A DNA stretch of 7,203 nt from Lachnospiraceae bacterium (GCA_003488965.1 DNJW01000022.1:11352-18554); one strand, 5' to 3'. Counted from the stretch's first letter, positions 1 to 6,207 are shown. Translations and numbers: made by a program. Notes: generated from the sequence alone by a model not told the origin.

Positions 1-405
1 AATGTGGGCGACAGCAGGCTCTATGTGGTGAATGACAGGAAGATTGAGCAGATTACGGTAGACCACTCCCTTGTGGAAGAAATGGTGCGCAGGGGAGGAA
101 TTGACAGGAGGGCGGCAAGATATCATCCGGACAAAAATATAATTACCAGGGCAATCGGTGCTGAGGATACGGTGATGGCTGATTTTTTTAATGTGGAACT
201 GGAACAGGGGGATACCGTGCTTATGTGTTCGGACGGGCTGACTAATATGCTGGAGGATGAAGAAATCCATATGATATTGTGCAGCCAGAATAATGTGGAA
301 GAAAAAGCAGGGGAATTGGTGAAGGCAGCCAATAATAACGGCGGCAAGGATAATATTGCAGTGATTGTTATAGAGCCGTTTGCAGACGAGGTGGAAAATG
401 ATTAA
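1..405 (+). CDS. prpC: PP2C-family Ser/Thr protein phosphatase, 3' part (5' end outside window)
   Basis: This is the C-terminal 134 residues of a Stp/PrpC-type metal-dependent phosphatase, which removes phosphate from Ser/Thr residues put there by the partner kinase encoded next. The frame is already open at base 1 (reading NVGDSR), so the GTG at position 4 is an internal Val and not a start. PP2C landmarks are visible: GDSR near the left edge, DHSLVEEM, ITRAIG, the metal-binding Asp of CSDGLTN (codon 232-234) and the metal-binding Asp of GGKDNIAV (codon 349-351). The family is usually about 240-250 residues, so a little under half, including the N-terminal metal ligands, lies outside the window. 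The stop TAA at 403-405 overlaps the kinase start by 8 nt, which indicates translational coupling. It is a soluble cytosolic enzyme. The family is certain from the motifs; the exact substrates are not visible. Confidence 0.95.
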   Translation, partial: NVGDSRLYVVNDRKIEQITVDHSLVEEMVRRGGIDRRAARYHPDKNIITRAIGAEDTVMADFFNVELEQGDTVLMCSDGLTNMLEDEEIHMILCSQNNVEEKAGELVKAANNNGGKDNIAVIVIEPFADEVEND

Positions 406-2554
406 AATTGGAATGATGATTGGAAACCGGTATGAAATACTGGAAAAGATTGGTACCGGAGGAATGTCAGATGTATATAAGTCGAAAGACCATAAGCTGA
501 ACCGTTACGTGGCAGTTAAAGTGCTGAAGCAGGAATTTTCTGAAAATGCGAATTTCGTCTCTAAATTTCAGGTCGAGGCGCAGGCGGCAGCAGGACTGGC
601 ACATCCTAATGTGGTCAATGTTTATGACGTAGGTGAAGAGAATGATATCTATTATATCGTAATGGAACTGGTGGAAGGCATTACCTTAAAGAAATATATA
701 GAAAAAAAAGCAAGGCTTTCCGTAAAGGAAGCAATCAGCATTGCAATTCAGGTTTCCATGGGAATTGAGGCGGCCCACAACAATCATATTATACACAGGG
801 ATATCAAGCCCCAGAACATAATTATTTCCAAGGAGGGAAAGGTAAAGGTAACCGATTTCGGCATAGCAAAGGCGGCAACCAGCAATACGATTACTTCCAA
901 TGTTATGGGTTCCGTGCATTACACCTCTCCCGAACAGGCAAGAGGGGGCTACAGCGATGAAAAAAGCGATATTTATTCGCTGGGCATTACCATGTTTGAA
1001 ATGCTGACAGGAAGGGTTCCTTTTAATGGGGAAACGACGGTGGCAATTGCCATTAAACATATTCAGGAACAGCTGCCCTCTCCCAGGGAATATATTCCAG
1101 AGATTCCGGTCAGCGTGGAACGGATTGTGTTCAAGTGCTGCCAGAAAAGTCCGGACCGCAGATATCAGACAATGGGCGACCTGATAGCGGATTTAAAGCA
1201 GTCTTTGATTAATCCGGATGAAGACTTTGTAAAACTGGTGAACCCGGATGAGGAAGCTTCTACCAGAATGATAACGGATAAGGATATGGTGCAGATAAAA
1301 AGACAGTCTGACAGACGGGATTCCATGGATGAAGCACTCCGGTTAAAGAAAGATGTCCGCCGGAAATATCAGGAGGAAGAGGAAGAAGACGAGGACGAGG
1401 ATATTGATGAGGAGAACGAGGACGAGGATATTGATGACGATATAGACGATGAAGAAGAATATGATTCCAAAATGGAGCGTATTACTACTGTTCTGGCGGT
1501 GGTAGCGGCGCTGCTGATTGGCTGTATTGTACTTTTCCTGGTGGGAAGAACGCTGGGGATACTGCCTTTTGGCGGTGGTAACGGAGAGGACGAAGAAAAA
1601 ACGCAAGAGGATTCCGGACAGGTGGAAATGCCTAAGGTAGTGGGCAGACAGCTGGAGGAGGTCAGGACAGAGCTGTTAGGGCTTGGACTGATGCCTGAGA
1701 TTTCTTATAAGGAAACGGATGAATATGAGGCAGGGCTTGTGCTTGAGTGTAATATCGGAATCGGCCAGATTGTGGATTCCAAGACGGATATTGTATTGAC
1801 AGTCAGCGCGGGAACCAGCGGAATTGAGGTTCCGAATGTGGTAGGAATGTCTACCGCACAAGGAGTTTCCGACTTGGAGCAGAAAGGTTTTGTGGTAAAC
1901 AGGACAGAGAGCTATGATGCAACGGTGGCCAAGGGGAATATTATTTCCCAGACCCCTGAAGGGGGAACAAAGGCGCCAAACGGGACAGCGGTAACCATAA
2001 AAGTCAGTCTGGGGGCGGAAGATACGAAAGTGCGTGTTCCCAACCTGATTGGAATATCAGAGATGGATGCGATGGCGGCAGCAACGGAAAGCGGGCTTGT
2101 AATCGGCAGTGTAACGGAAGTTAACAATGAGGATCCGGCTTTGGAAGGATGCGTCTGTTACCAGAGTTATTCGGTAGGTTCTTATGTGGAACCGGGAACG
2201 GCAATTGATTTACAGGTGAGCATCGGGCCGAAGCTGGCTACCTACAGTTTTAACGGAAGCATTGAAGCGCCCTCAGCAGAGGAAGACCCGGAATATAGGG
2301 ATGGTTTAAGCGTAACGGTTACCATAGATACGGATGACGGAGTACAGCTACTGAATACAAGTACGGCTTCTTTTCCTATTTCCGTCAATTATACCGGTAT
2401 CAGGTCGGCATCCGGAACGGTGACTTTTACTTATACAGTCACCACAGATGCGGTAACGGATACGAATCCGGAAACGGGGGAAGTAACGACTACGGAAGGA
2501 ACTTCCGTGCAGAAGACCGTATCGAGGACAATTCAATTTACACCGGAAGCATAA
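398..2554 (+). CDS. pknB: PASTA-domain eukaryotic-like Ser/Thr protein kinase (PrkC/PknB/Stk1 family), 718 aa
   Basis: Membrane-spanning Ser/Thr kinase that links cell-wall state to phosphorylation of cytosolic proteins. Visible parts: kinase domain at about residues 10-270 with glycine loop GTGGMSDV (19-26), catalytic Lys41 in VAVK, HRDIKPQN with Asp135, DFG with Asp153, and a Thr/Ser-rich activation loop ending in TSPEQ (175-180). A highly acidic juxtamembrane linker follows (about 326-355), then one membrane helix (about 362-383). The outside part has three PASTA repeats (starting near 409, 477 and 546), which in this family bind muropeptides or lipid II, and a Thr-rich C-terminal domain (about 612-718) of unrecognised type. 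I chose ATG 398, preceded by GAGGTGG at 388-394. An in-frame TTG at 380 adds six residues with no better RBS, and ATGs at 413/416 are possible but less well placed. The gene overlaps the phosphatase gene by 8 nt, so the pair is co-translated. All catalytic residues are intact. Confidence 0.97.
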   Translation: MIKIGMMIGNRYEILEKIGTGGMSDVYKSKDHKLNRYVAVKVLKQEFSENANFVSKFQVEAQAAAGLAHPNVVNVYDVGEENDIYYIVMELVEGITLKKYIEKKARLSVKEAISIAIQVSMGIEAAHNNHIIHRDIKPQNIIISKEGKVKVTDFGIAKAATSNTITSNVMGSVHYTSPEQARGGYSDEKSDIYSLGITMFEMLTGRVPFNGETTVAIAIKHIQEQLPSPREYIPEIPVSVERIVFKCCQKSPDRRYQTMGDLIADLKQSLINPDEDFVKLVNPDEEASTRMITDKDMVQIKRQSDRRDSMDEALRLKKDVRRKYQEEEEEDEDEDIDEENEDEDIDDDIDDEEEYDSKMERITTVLAVVAALLIGCIVLFLVGRTLGILPFGGGNGEDEEKTQEDSGQVEMPKVVGRQLEEVRTELLGLGLMPEISYKETDEYEAGLVLECNIGIGQIVDSKTDIVLTVSAGTSGIEVPNVVGMSTAQGVSDLEQKGFVVNRTESYDATVAKGNIISQTPEGGTKAPNGTAVTIKVSLGAEDTKVRVPNLIGISEMDAMAAATESGLVIGSVTEVNNEDPALEGCVCYQSYSVGSYVEPGTAIDLQVSIGPKLATYSFNGSIEAPSAEEDPEYRDGLSVTVTIDTDDGVQLLNTSTASFPISVNYTGIRSASGTVTFTYTVTTDAVTDTNPETGEVTTTEGTSVQKTVSRTIQFTPEA
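1391..1437 (+). repeat. 27-bp-period direct repeat inside the kinase acidic linker
   Basis: The same 20 bases (1391-1410 and 1418-1437, starting GAGGACGAGG) occur twice, 27 bp apart. They keep frame, so each copy encodes the same acidic peptide EDEDID. This sits in the Asp/Glu-rich stretch between the kinase domain and the membrane helix. It is consistent with in-frame slippage or duplication; changes in copy number here would alter linker length only. Confidence 0.8.
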
Positions 2555-2566
2555 GGGGAAGGAGAA

Positions 2567-3463
2567 ATGCAGGGAAAGATTATAAAAGGCATTGCGGGGT
2601 TTTACTATGTCTATGCCGGGGGAGAAACACAGGAAGGCGGGAAAATCTATGAATGCAAAGCAAAAGGTATTTTCCGCAAAGAAAATAAAAGACCGCTGGT
2701 CGGCGATGACGTGTGGATAGAGATTTTGCAGGAGGAAGAACGGACTGGAAATATTGTCCGTATTCTTCCGAGAAAAAACGAACTGATACGTCCGGCGGTA
2801 GTCAATATTGACCAGGCGCTTGTCATATTTGCCGTAGTGAAACCGGAGCCCAATTTTAATCTTTTGGACCGGTTTCTTATTATGATGGAACAGCAGGGGC
2901 TTTCCAGCATTATCTGCTTTAATAAACAGGATATTGCCACTAGGGACGAGAAGGAGGCTTTAAGGGAGGCTTATGGGCATTGCGGATACAGAGTATTGTT
3001 TGTAAGCGCCAGACAAGGGGAAGGGATGGAAGAGTTAAAGGAGCTGCTTAAGGGAAAAACCACGGCAGTGGCAGGTCCCAGCGGCGTGGGAAAATCTTCC
3101 ATCATCAATTATCTGAACCCGGAAGCCGAAATGGAAACGGGGGAAATCAGCAGAAAGATTGGACGGGGAAAACATACCACAAGGCATGCGGAAATTATAG
3201 CCTTGCAGGAACACACCTATATTATGGATACGCCGGGATTTACCTCCTTAAGTCTTTTTTCTATGGAAAAGGGAGATTTACAAGGATATTACCCGGAGTT
3301 TGCCCGGTATAGGGAATGCTGCCGTTTTTCCGGCTGTTCCCATTTAAGCGAGCCGGACTGCGGAGTGAAGCAGGCTTTGGCGGAAGGAAAGATAAGCCGG
3401 GCCAGATATGAAAATTATAAAGTCCTTTACAAGGAACTGCAGGATAGAAAAATGTATAGGTAG
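2567..3463 (+). CDS. rsgA: RsgA (YjeQ/CpgA) small-ribosomal-subunit assembly GTPase, 298 aa
   Basis: Circularly permuted GTPase that acts late in 30S subunit maturation and hydrolyses GTP when bound to the subunit. Seen in order: an N-terminal OB-fold region (about 1-70, with LVGDDVW at 44-50); then the G4 motif NKQD (119-122) ahead of the P-loop GPSGVGKSS (170-178), the order typical of the permuted fold; the switch-I region GRGKHTTR (199-206); G3 as DTPG (221-224); and a C-terminal zinc site C252-x4-C257-x-H259-x5-C265. Length is normal for the family. The start ATG 2567 lies 12 nt after the kinase stop, with purine-rich AGGGGAAGGAG just before it. It belongs to the phosphatase-kinase transcription unit, and RsgA homologues are known substrates of PrkC-type kinases in Firmicutes. 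No odd residues were seen. Confidence 0.97.
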   Translation: MQGKIIKGIAGFYYVYAGGETQEGGKIYECKAKGIFRKENKRPLVGDDVWIEILQEEERTGNIVRILPRKNELIRPAVVNIDQALVIFAVVKPEPNFNLLDRFLIMMEQQGLSSIICFNKQDIATRDEKEALREAYGHCGYRVLFVSARQGEGMEELKELLKGKTTAVAGPSGVGKSSIINYLNPEAEMETGEISRKIGRGKHTTRHAEIIALQEHTYIMDTPGFTSLSLFSMEKGDLQGYYPEFARYRECCRFSGCSHLSEPDCGVKQALAEGKISRARYENYKVLYKELQDRKMYR

Positions 3464-3492
3464 GAAGAAAAAAACAAAATACAAGGGGGTAC

Positions 3493-4878
3493 ATGATAGT
3501 GAAAGAAGATAGAAGCAAAGGGAAATCCCGCAGCAGTTTTTCCGGGAAGCTGGGTTATGTCCTGGCGGTTGCCGGCTCGGCCGTAGGGCTTGGGAATATT
3601 TGGCGTTTTCCTTATTTAGCGGCAAAATACGGCGGAGGTATTTTCCTTTTGGTGTATCTGATTTTAATGCTGACCTTTGGCTATGCGCTGATTGTATCGG
3701 AGACCGCATTGGGGCGTATGACGAAAAAAAGTCCGGTGGGGGCGTTTCAGGCATTTGGAAAAGGACCTGCTTTTCGGTTTGGAGGCTGGATTAATGCCGT
3801 GATTCCTATGCTGATTGTGCCCTACTACAGTGTGATTGGCGGATGGGTAGCAAAATATCTTTTTGAGTATCTGCGCGGAAATACGGCTTTGCTGGCAGAG
3901 GATGGATATTTTACCAGATTTATTGCAGAGGGCTTTTCTGTGGAGATGTGGTTTCTTTTCTTTAGTCTGGCTGTCGTAGCCGTACTGTTTGCCGGTGTCA
4001 AACAAGGTGTGGAACGGGTGTCGAAAGTAATGATGCCGCTGCTTGTGATATTGGCTGTTTTGGTTGCCGGCTATTCCATGACCAGACCGGGAGCTTTTGA
4101 GGGCGTGAAGTATTTTCTGGTTCCTAATTTTGCAAATTTTTCCTGGATGACTGTGGTTGCGGCTATGGGACAGATGTTCTATTCGCTGTCTATTGCTATG
4201 GGAATTCTGTATACCTATGGTTCCTATATCAGGGAGGATGTTGATATTGAGAAATCTACCGCCCAAGTGGAGATTTTTGACACAGCCATTGCTATGCTGG
4301 CGGGGCTTATGATTATTCCGGCGGTCTTTGCCTTCTCCGGAGGAGATCCGGATACTTTGCAGGCAGGCCCGTCGCTGATGTTTATTACCATTCCGAAAGT
4401 ATTTGCCAGCATGGGATTTGGAACGGGAGCCGGGATTATGTTCTTTCTTCTGGTGCTGCTTGCGGCATTGACCAGCGCTATTTCTCTGGCGGAGTCCGGT
4501 GTCTCTACCTTTGAGGACCAGCTGGGCTGGAGCCGCCGTAAAGCTACGCTTTGGATGGGGGTGACTATGGCTGTGTTCGGTTCGGCTTCGGCTCTTGGTT
4601 TTGGGGCGCTGGATTTTGTCCGGTTTCTGGGAATGTCCATTCTTGACTTTTTTGATTTCCTGACTAATTCTTTGATGATGCCGGTAGCAGCACTTGCTAC
4701 TTGTCTTCTGATTACCCGGGTGGCTGGGCTTGACAAGATTGCAGAGGAGGTGGAGAAGTCCTCGGATTTTAAGCGCAAAGGAATGTACAAGCTGTTTATG
4801 AGGTATCTGGCTCCGGTTTGTATCGTGGTGATTCTGCTTAGTTCTATTGCAAATGTGTTGGGGTGGATTTCTATGTAG
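3493..4878 (+). CDS. Neurotransmitter:sodium symporter (NSS/SNF) family transporter, about 461 aa
   Basis: Sodium-coupled inner-membrane transporter of the LeuT-fold NSS family; bacterial members mostly carry amino acids (LeuT, MhsT, TnaT). The signature GSAVGLGNIWRFPY is at residues 28-41 in the broken helix 1. Expected sodium ligands can be matched by alignment to LeuT: Ala30 and Asn35 in helix 1, Ser231 in helix 6 (YSLSIAMG), Asp263 in helix 7, and Ala324/Thr327/Ser328 in helix 8 (AALTSAIS). About eleven hydrophobic helices can be counted, ending near 435-457, the usual bacterial number rather than the twelve of animal members. Start: ATG 3493 sits very close to AAGGGGGT (3483-3490); GTG 3499 has better spacing and would shorten the protein by two residues. 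It follows rsgA by 29 nt with no visible terminator, so read-through is possible. The substrate cannot be read from the sequence. Confidence 0.95.
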   Translation: MIVKEDRSKGKSRSSFSGKLGYVLAVAGSAVGLGNIWRFPYLAAKYGGGIFLLVYLILMLTFGYALIVSETALGRMTKKSPVGAFQAFGKGPAFRFGGWINAVIPMLIVPYYSVIGGWVAKYLFEYLRGNTALLAEDGYFTRFIAEGFSVEMWFLFFSLAVVAVLFAGVKQGVERVSKVMMPLLVILAVLVAGYSMTRPGAFEGVKYFLVPNFANFSWMTVVAAMGQMFYSLSIAMGILYTYGSYIREDVDIEKSTAQVEIFDTAIAMLAGLMIIPAVFAFSGGDPDTLQAGPSLMFITIPKVFASMGFGTGAGIMFFLLVLLAALTSAISLAESGVSTFEDQLGWSRRKATLWMGVTMAVFGSASALGFGALDFVRFLGMSILDFFDFLTNSLMMPVAALATCLLITRVAGLDKIAEEVEKSSDFKRKGMYKLFMRYLAPVCIVVILLSSIANVLGWISM

Positions 4879-4907
4879 GAAACAGAAAAGTTTCATCCGC
4901 AGTTAGT

Positions 4908-4916
4908 TTATCCACA
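4908..4916 (+). promoter_or_regulatory. Single consensus DnaA-box sequence
   Basis: TTATCCACA matches the consensus DnaA binding site exactly, in the spacer after the transporter gene. No second perfect copy or AT-rich unwinding region was seen nearby. A single 9-mer is expected by chance in about one in twenty windows of this size, so functional meaning is doubtful. Confidence 0.25.
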
Positions 4917-4950
4917 TATCCGATGTGATTATAGCAGAGAATTGTGAATT

Positions 4951-5523
4951 TTGTATAGAGGCACACTCATATTAACAAAGGCGAAATCCCATTTCGTAAT
5001 TATTGATTTTAGTGTTCATTTCACATGTAATAAAAAAAGAAGGGAAAGGCAGATAAAACTCTTTTCTTTTTTCATTGCTATATATAGCATTTTAACGATG
5101 GCTGTTGCCATATGGTTTTGTCAAAGCCAGACAGCCGATGCAAAATCTATGTTTACGGAACATGACATGGCGATTGCGTCGGCTTTATTAGAGAAGGGCA
5201 TTTCAAAAGAAGTGATTTCCAATGCTGTTTCCAATACGGAAATCAGTGCAGATGGAGCAAAATTGCTGAATCTTTTGGGAATTGGAGAGGATACGGTTAA
5301 CAATTCACTCCCTTACGGAAATCCTGAACAGACGGTTCTCTGCGATATGGGTTGGACAAGTGAGGCGGTGTGCTACAATGCGTATTGGAAGGGAGGTGGT
5401 GTTCCCTTGAGTTACAAAGAGGCTATCATTCAGTTAGTCGGAAAGATACATAACGAAAGAATCCTCAAGAGGATATACGAACTTGTTTTGTATCTCTGCA
5501 CCATGAGCGAGACTGGCAGTTAA
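4951..5523 (+). CDS. Open frame for a hypothetical membrane-anchored protein, probably degraded and chimeric
   Basis: I do not recognise this protein. The frame is open for 190 codons from a TTG at 4951 with no convincing RBS. Residues 37-56 form one hydrophobic helix (KLFSFFIAIYSILTMAVAIW) followed by TADAK, resembling a signal peptide or N-terminal anchor. Residues about 68-112 (FTEHDMAIASALLEKGISKE...) look like a short helical domain, loosely reminiscent of C-terminal segments of mobilisation proteins; that is only an impression. A purine-rich AAGGGAAAGG (5040-5049) stands just before an in-frame ATA at 5053, so the original start may have been ATG and lost. ATG 5098 and 5149 are alternatives without an RBS. 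The last 38 codons make a separately initiated small ORF with its own promoter-like sequence (see 5407), so the join may be accidental. It lies in the mobile-element relic. Confidence 0.35.
   Translation: MYRGTLILTKAKSHFVIIDFSVHFTCNKKRRERQIKLFSFFIAIYSILTMAVAIWFCQSQTADAKSMFTEHDMAIASALLEKGISKEVISNAVSNTEISADGAKLLNLLGIGEDTVNNSLPYGNPEQTVLCDMGWTSEAVCYNAYWKGGGVPLSYKEAIIQLVGKIHNERILKRIYELVLYLCTMSETGS
4982..4996. repeat. Perfect 6-bp inverted repeat with 3-nt loop
   Basis: CGAAAT, CCC, ATTTCG forms a short perfect hairpin followed by AT-rich sequence (TAATTATTGATTTT). The stem is weak and there is no clean T run, so I do not call it a terminator. It falls inside the poorly supported 5' part of the 4951 frame, which suggests that part may be non-coding. 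Confidence 0.35.
5353..5379 (+). promoter_or_regulatory. Sigma-A-like extended -10 promoter for the nested small ORF
   Basis: TGGACA (5353-5358, 5 of 6 bases of the -35 consensus), a 15-nt spacer, and TACAAT (5374-5379, 5 of 6 of the -10), preceded by TG one base upstream (extended -10, TGCTACAAT). A start near 5386 would give a leader of about 20 nt carrying GGGAGGT at 5391-5397. The spacer is short, but the extended -10 can offset that. Confidence 0.5.
5407..5523 (+). CDS. Small 38-aa helical protein, TTG start, relic-associated
   Basis: A short ORF in the same frame as the end of the 4951 frame. It has a strong RBS (GGGAGGTGG, 5391-5399) about 9 nt before TTG 5407, a promoter-like sequence immediately upstream and a terminator at its end. 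The peptide begins SYKEAIIQLVGKIHNERILK and continues as a likely amphipathic helix (RIYELVLYL). From memory it resembles short proteins of unknown function that sit near phage-type repressors in gut Clostridia (pattern KI.NE..LKRIY.LV.YL); I cannot confirm this by search. The stop TAA lies in the loop of the terminator and the last codons form its 5' arm, so gene end and transcript end are tightly packed. It is convergent with the XRE repressor remnant. The function is unknown. The alternative is that it is simply the C-terminus of the longer frame. Confidence 0.5.
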   Translation: MSYKEAIIQLVGKIHNERILKRIYELVLYLCTMSETGS

Positions 5524-5541
5524 AAGACTGTCAGTCTTTTT
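5510..5541 (+). terminator. Rho-independent terminator, possibly bidirectional
   Basis: Stem GACTGGCAG (5511-5519) pairs with CTGTCAGTC (5528-5536), with one G-U pair and an 8-nt loop, followed by TTTTT (5537-5541). An alternative symmetrical hairpin, AAAAGACT (5522-5529) with AGTCTTTT (5533-5540), would also work on the - strand. It therefore probably ends both the + strand small ORF and the convergent repressor remnant. Confidence 0.8.
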
Positions 5542-5693
5542 CCGTTTCCGCATCTTCAAAAAGGGATGCAGTTTTTTCAATGAAACGCTTGAATTTTTTT
5601 GTCACCAGTGGTCAACCATATGTAATCAACGCCAAACTCCCGACAAATGGATTTCGTCATTTGTTCGGTGAGACCACGTTCACCTTGCGTCAC
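5531..5693 (-). pseudogene. XRE-family phage-type repressor remnant: N-terminal HTH half missing, frameshifted
   Basis: Reading the - strand from GTG 5693 gives MTQGERG followed by LTEQMTKSICREF and DYIWLTTGD. That is the typical segment just after the helix-turn-helix in small Cro/C1-type repressors of Firmicute prophages. The DNA-binding helices that should precede it are absent. A very good RBS (GGAGGAGGTG, 5701-5710) and a promoter-like sequence lie directly upstream, so the 5' control region was kept while the N-terminal coding part was deleted. An ATG at 5697 with the same RBS runs only five codons. In-frame reading stops at 5577 (38 codons). If one base is removed from the run of seven A (5594-5600), the frame continues KKFKRFIEKTASLFEDAETE to a stop at 5531 inside the terminator, a sensible C-terminus. 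I infer one deletion plus one homopolymer indel. It would be unable to bind DNA by itself. Confidence 0.65.
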
Positions 5694-5719
5694 TCATATT
5701 CACCTCCTCCATGTGATTA

Positions 5720-5748
5720 AGCATAACAGCAGAAAACATAAAAGCCAA
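5720..5748 (-). promoter_or_regulatory. Promoter of the XRE remnant (- strand)
   Basis: On the - strand TTGGCT (5748-5743) is separated by 17 nt from TATGCT (5725-5720), with TG one base before the -10 (TGTTATGCT). Each hexamer matches 4 of 6 consensus bases and the spacing is optimal. The RBS at 5710-5701 follows at a reasonable leader distance. Confidence 0.4.
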
Positions 5749-5755
5749 TAAAAAA

Positions 5756-5821
5756 GTTGGCAAAGGGCACAAATAGTATTAAAAAGTAGGCAAAGGGGAT
5801 TAAAATGTAGGAGTAGGGCAC
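5756..5821. repeat. Three 15-bp direct repeats between divergent genes, candidate operator array
   Basis: Copies: GTTGGCAAAGGGCAC (5756-5770), GTAGGCAAAGGGGAT (5786-5800) and GTAGGAGTAGGGCAC (5807-5821). The first two sit in a longer 30-bp imperfect tandem (16 of the first 17 bases shared, from 5751 and 5781); the third is 21 bp further on and more diverged. They lie between the - strand repressor remnant's promoter and the RBS of the + strand 5842 gene, where phage repressors normally bind. That they are operators is inference from position. Confidence 0.5.
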
Positions 5822-5841
5822 AAAAAGGAGGTGAAACGAGA

Positions 5842-6021
5842 GTGAAAATCAATGCAGTTGTAGAAATAGACGAGAACGCAATCATAAGACAGATGCAGAA
5901 AGTGAAAGAGGCAGGAGATAAATTCACAGAAGAAATATTAAAACTGCGGGGAATGATGTGTGTAGAATCTCCGGAACTAGAGAGAAAGGAGAAACACAGA
6001 ACGGTCTCTCTTTGTAAATGA
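5842..6021 (+). CDS. Small phage/mobile-element-like hypothetical protein, 59 aa, probably truncated by frameshift
   Basis: GTG 5842 is preceded by a near-perfect RBS, AAAGGAGGTG (5824-5833), about 9 nt away. The protein starts MKINAVVEIDENAIIRQMQK and continues with charged helical sequence (VKEAGDKFTEEILKLRGMM). I have no named family; the style resembles short accessory proteins of Clostridia prophages and integrative elements. It stops at TGA 6019-6021 after SLCK. A second frame is open from 5981 to a TAG at 6101 with coding-like content (LFVNESVNEWCQNYREQTKE) but contains no ATG, GTG or TTG. It can only be expressed as a continuation. One extra TC in the TCTCTC run at 6005-6010 would join both into an 87-aa product, so the visible stop is probably due to an indel there. 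It is divergent from the XRE remnant, with the repeat array between them. Confidence 0.55.
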   Translation: MKINAVVEIDENAIIRQMQKVKEAGDKFTEEILKLRGMMCVESPELERKEKHRTVSLCK

Positions 6022-6103
6022 AAGCGTCAATGAGTGGTGTCAGAATTATCGAGAACAGACGAAAGAGCGTTCTCCAGAGCAGAGTGATATTTTCGGAGAA
6101 TAG
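5981..6103 (+). pseudogene. Frame-shifted continuation of the 5842 gene
   Basis: Open frame without any start codon, reading ...LFVNESVNEWCQNYREQTKE, then RSPEQSDIFGE and TAG at 6101. Residue content (W, C, Y, many charged residues, no low complexity) looks like real coding sequence. It overlaps the 3' end of the 5842 frame and joins it smoothly at the TC run near 6005-6013. It could instead be the tail of an unrelated gene brought in by a deletion. Confidence 0.45.
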
Positions 6104-6207
6104 AAATGGTCGTACATTCATTATATGGCAGGAAAAGCAGCCGGGAAAGCGGAGGCGATGGGAGCAGAAACAGGCAGCAGCCGCAACGGTTTAATGGCAG
6201 CAGGTGA

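Noticed and set aside
4879..4894. GAAAC / GTTTC hairpin just after the transporter stop
   Set aside because: It has only five pairs with no G-C-rich stem and no following T run, so it is not a credible terminator.
3664..4896. Long - strand open frame (410 codons) opposite the transporter gene
   Set aside because: It is rich in His, Lys, Arg, Gln and Ser with no domain, and lies antisense to a clear NSS transporter. It is a shadow of that gene's codon usage.
5700..5927. - strand open frame of 75 codons rich in Leu, Cys and Phe
   Set aside because: It covers the repeat array and the 5' part of the 5842 gene on the other strand, and has no RBS. The hydrophobic look comes from purine-rich sequence on the + strand.
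6106..6207. 33-codon + strand ORF (ATG 6106) with a GGAG at good distance
   Set aside because: The product is Arg/Ser/Gln/Gly-rich with no hydrophobic core. The neighbouring frame (ATG 6125, stop 6301) is equally plausible, and neither looks like a real protein.
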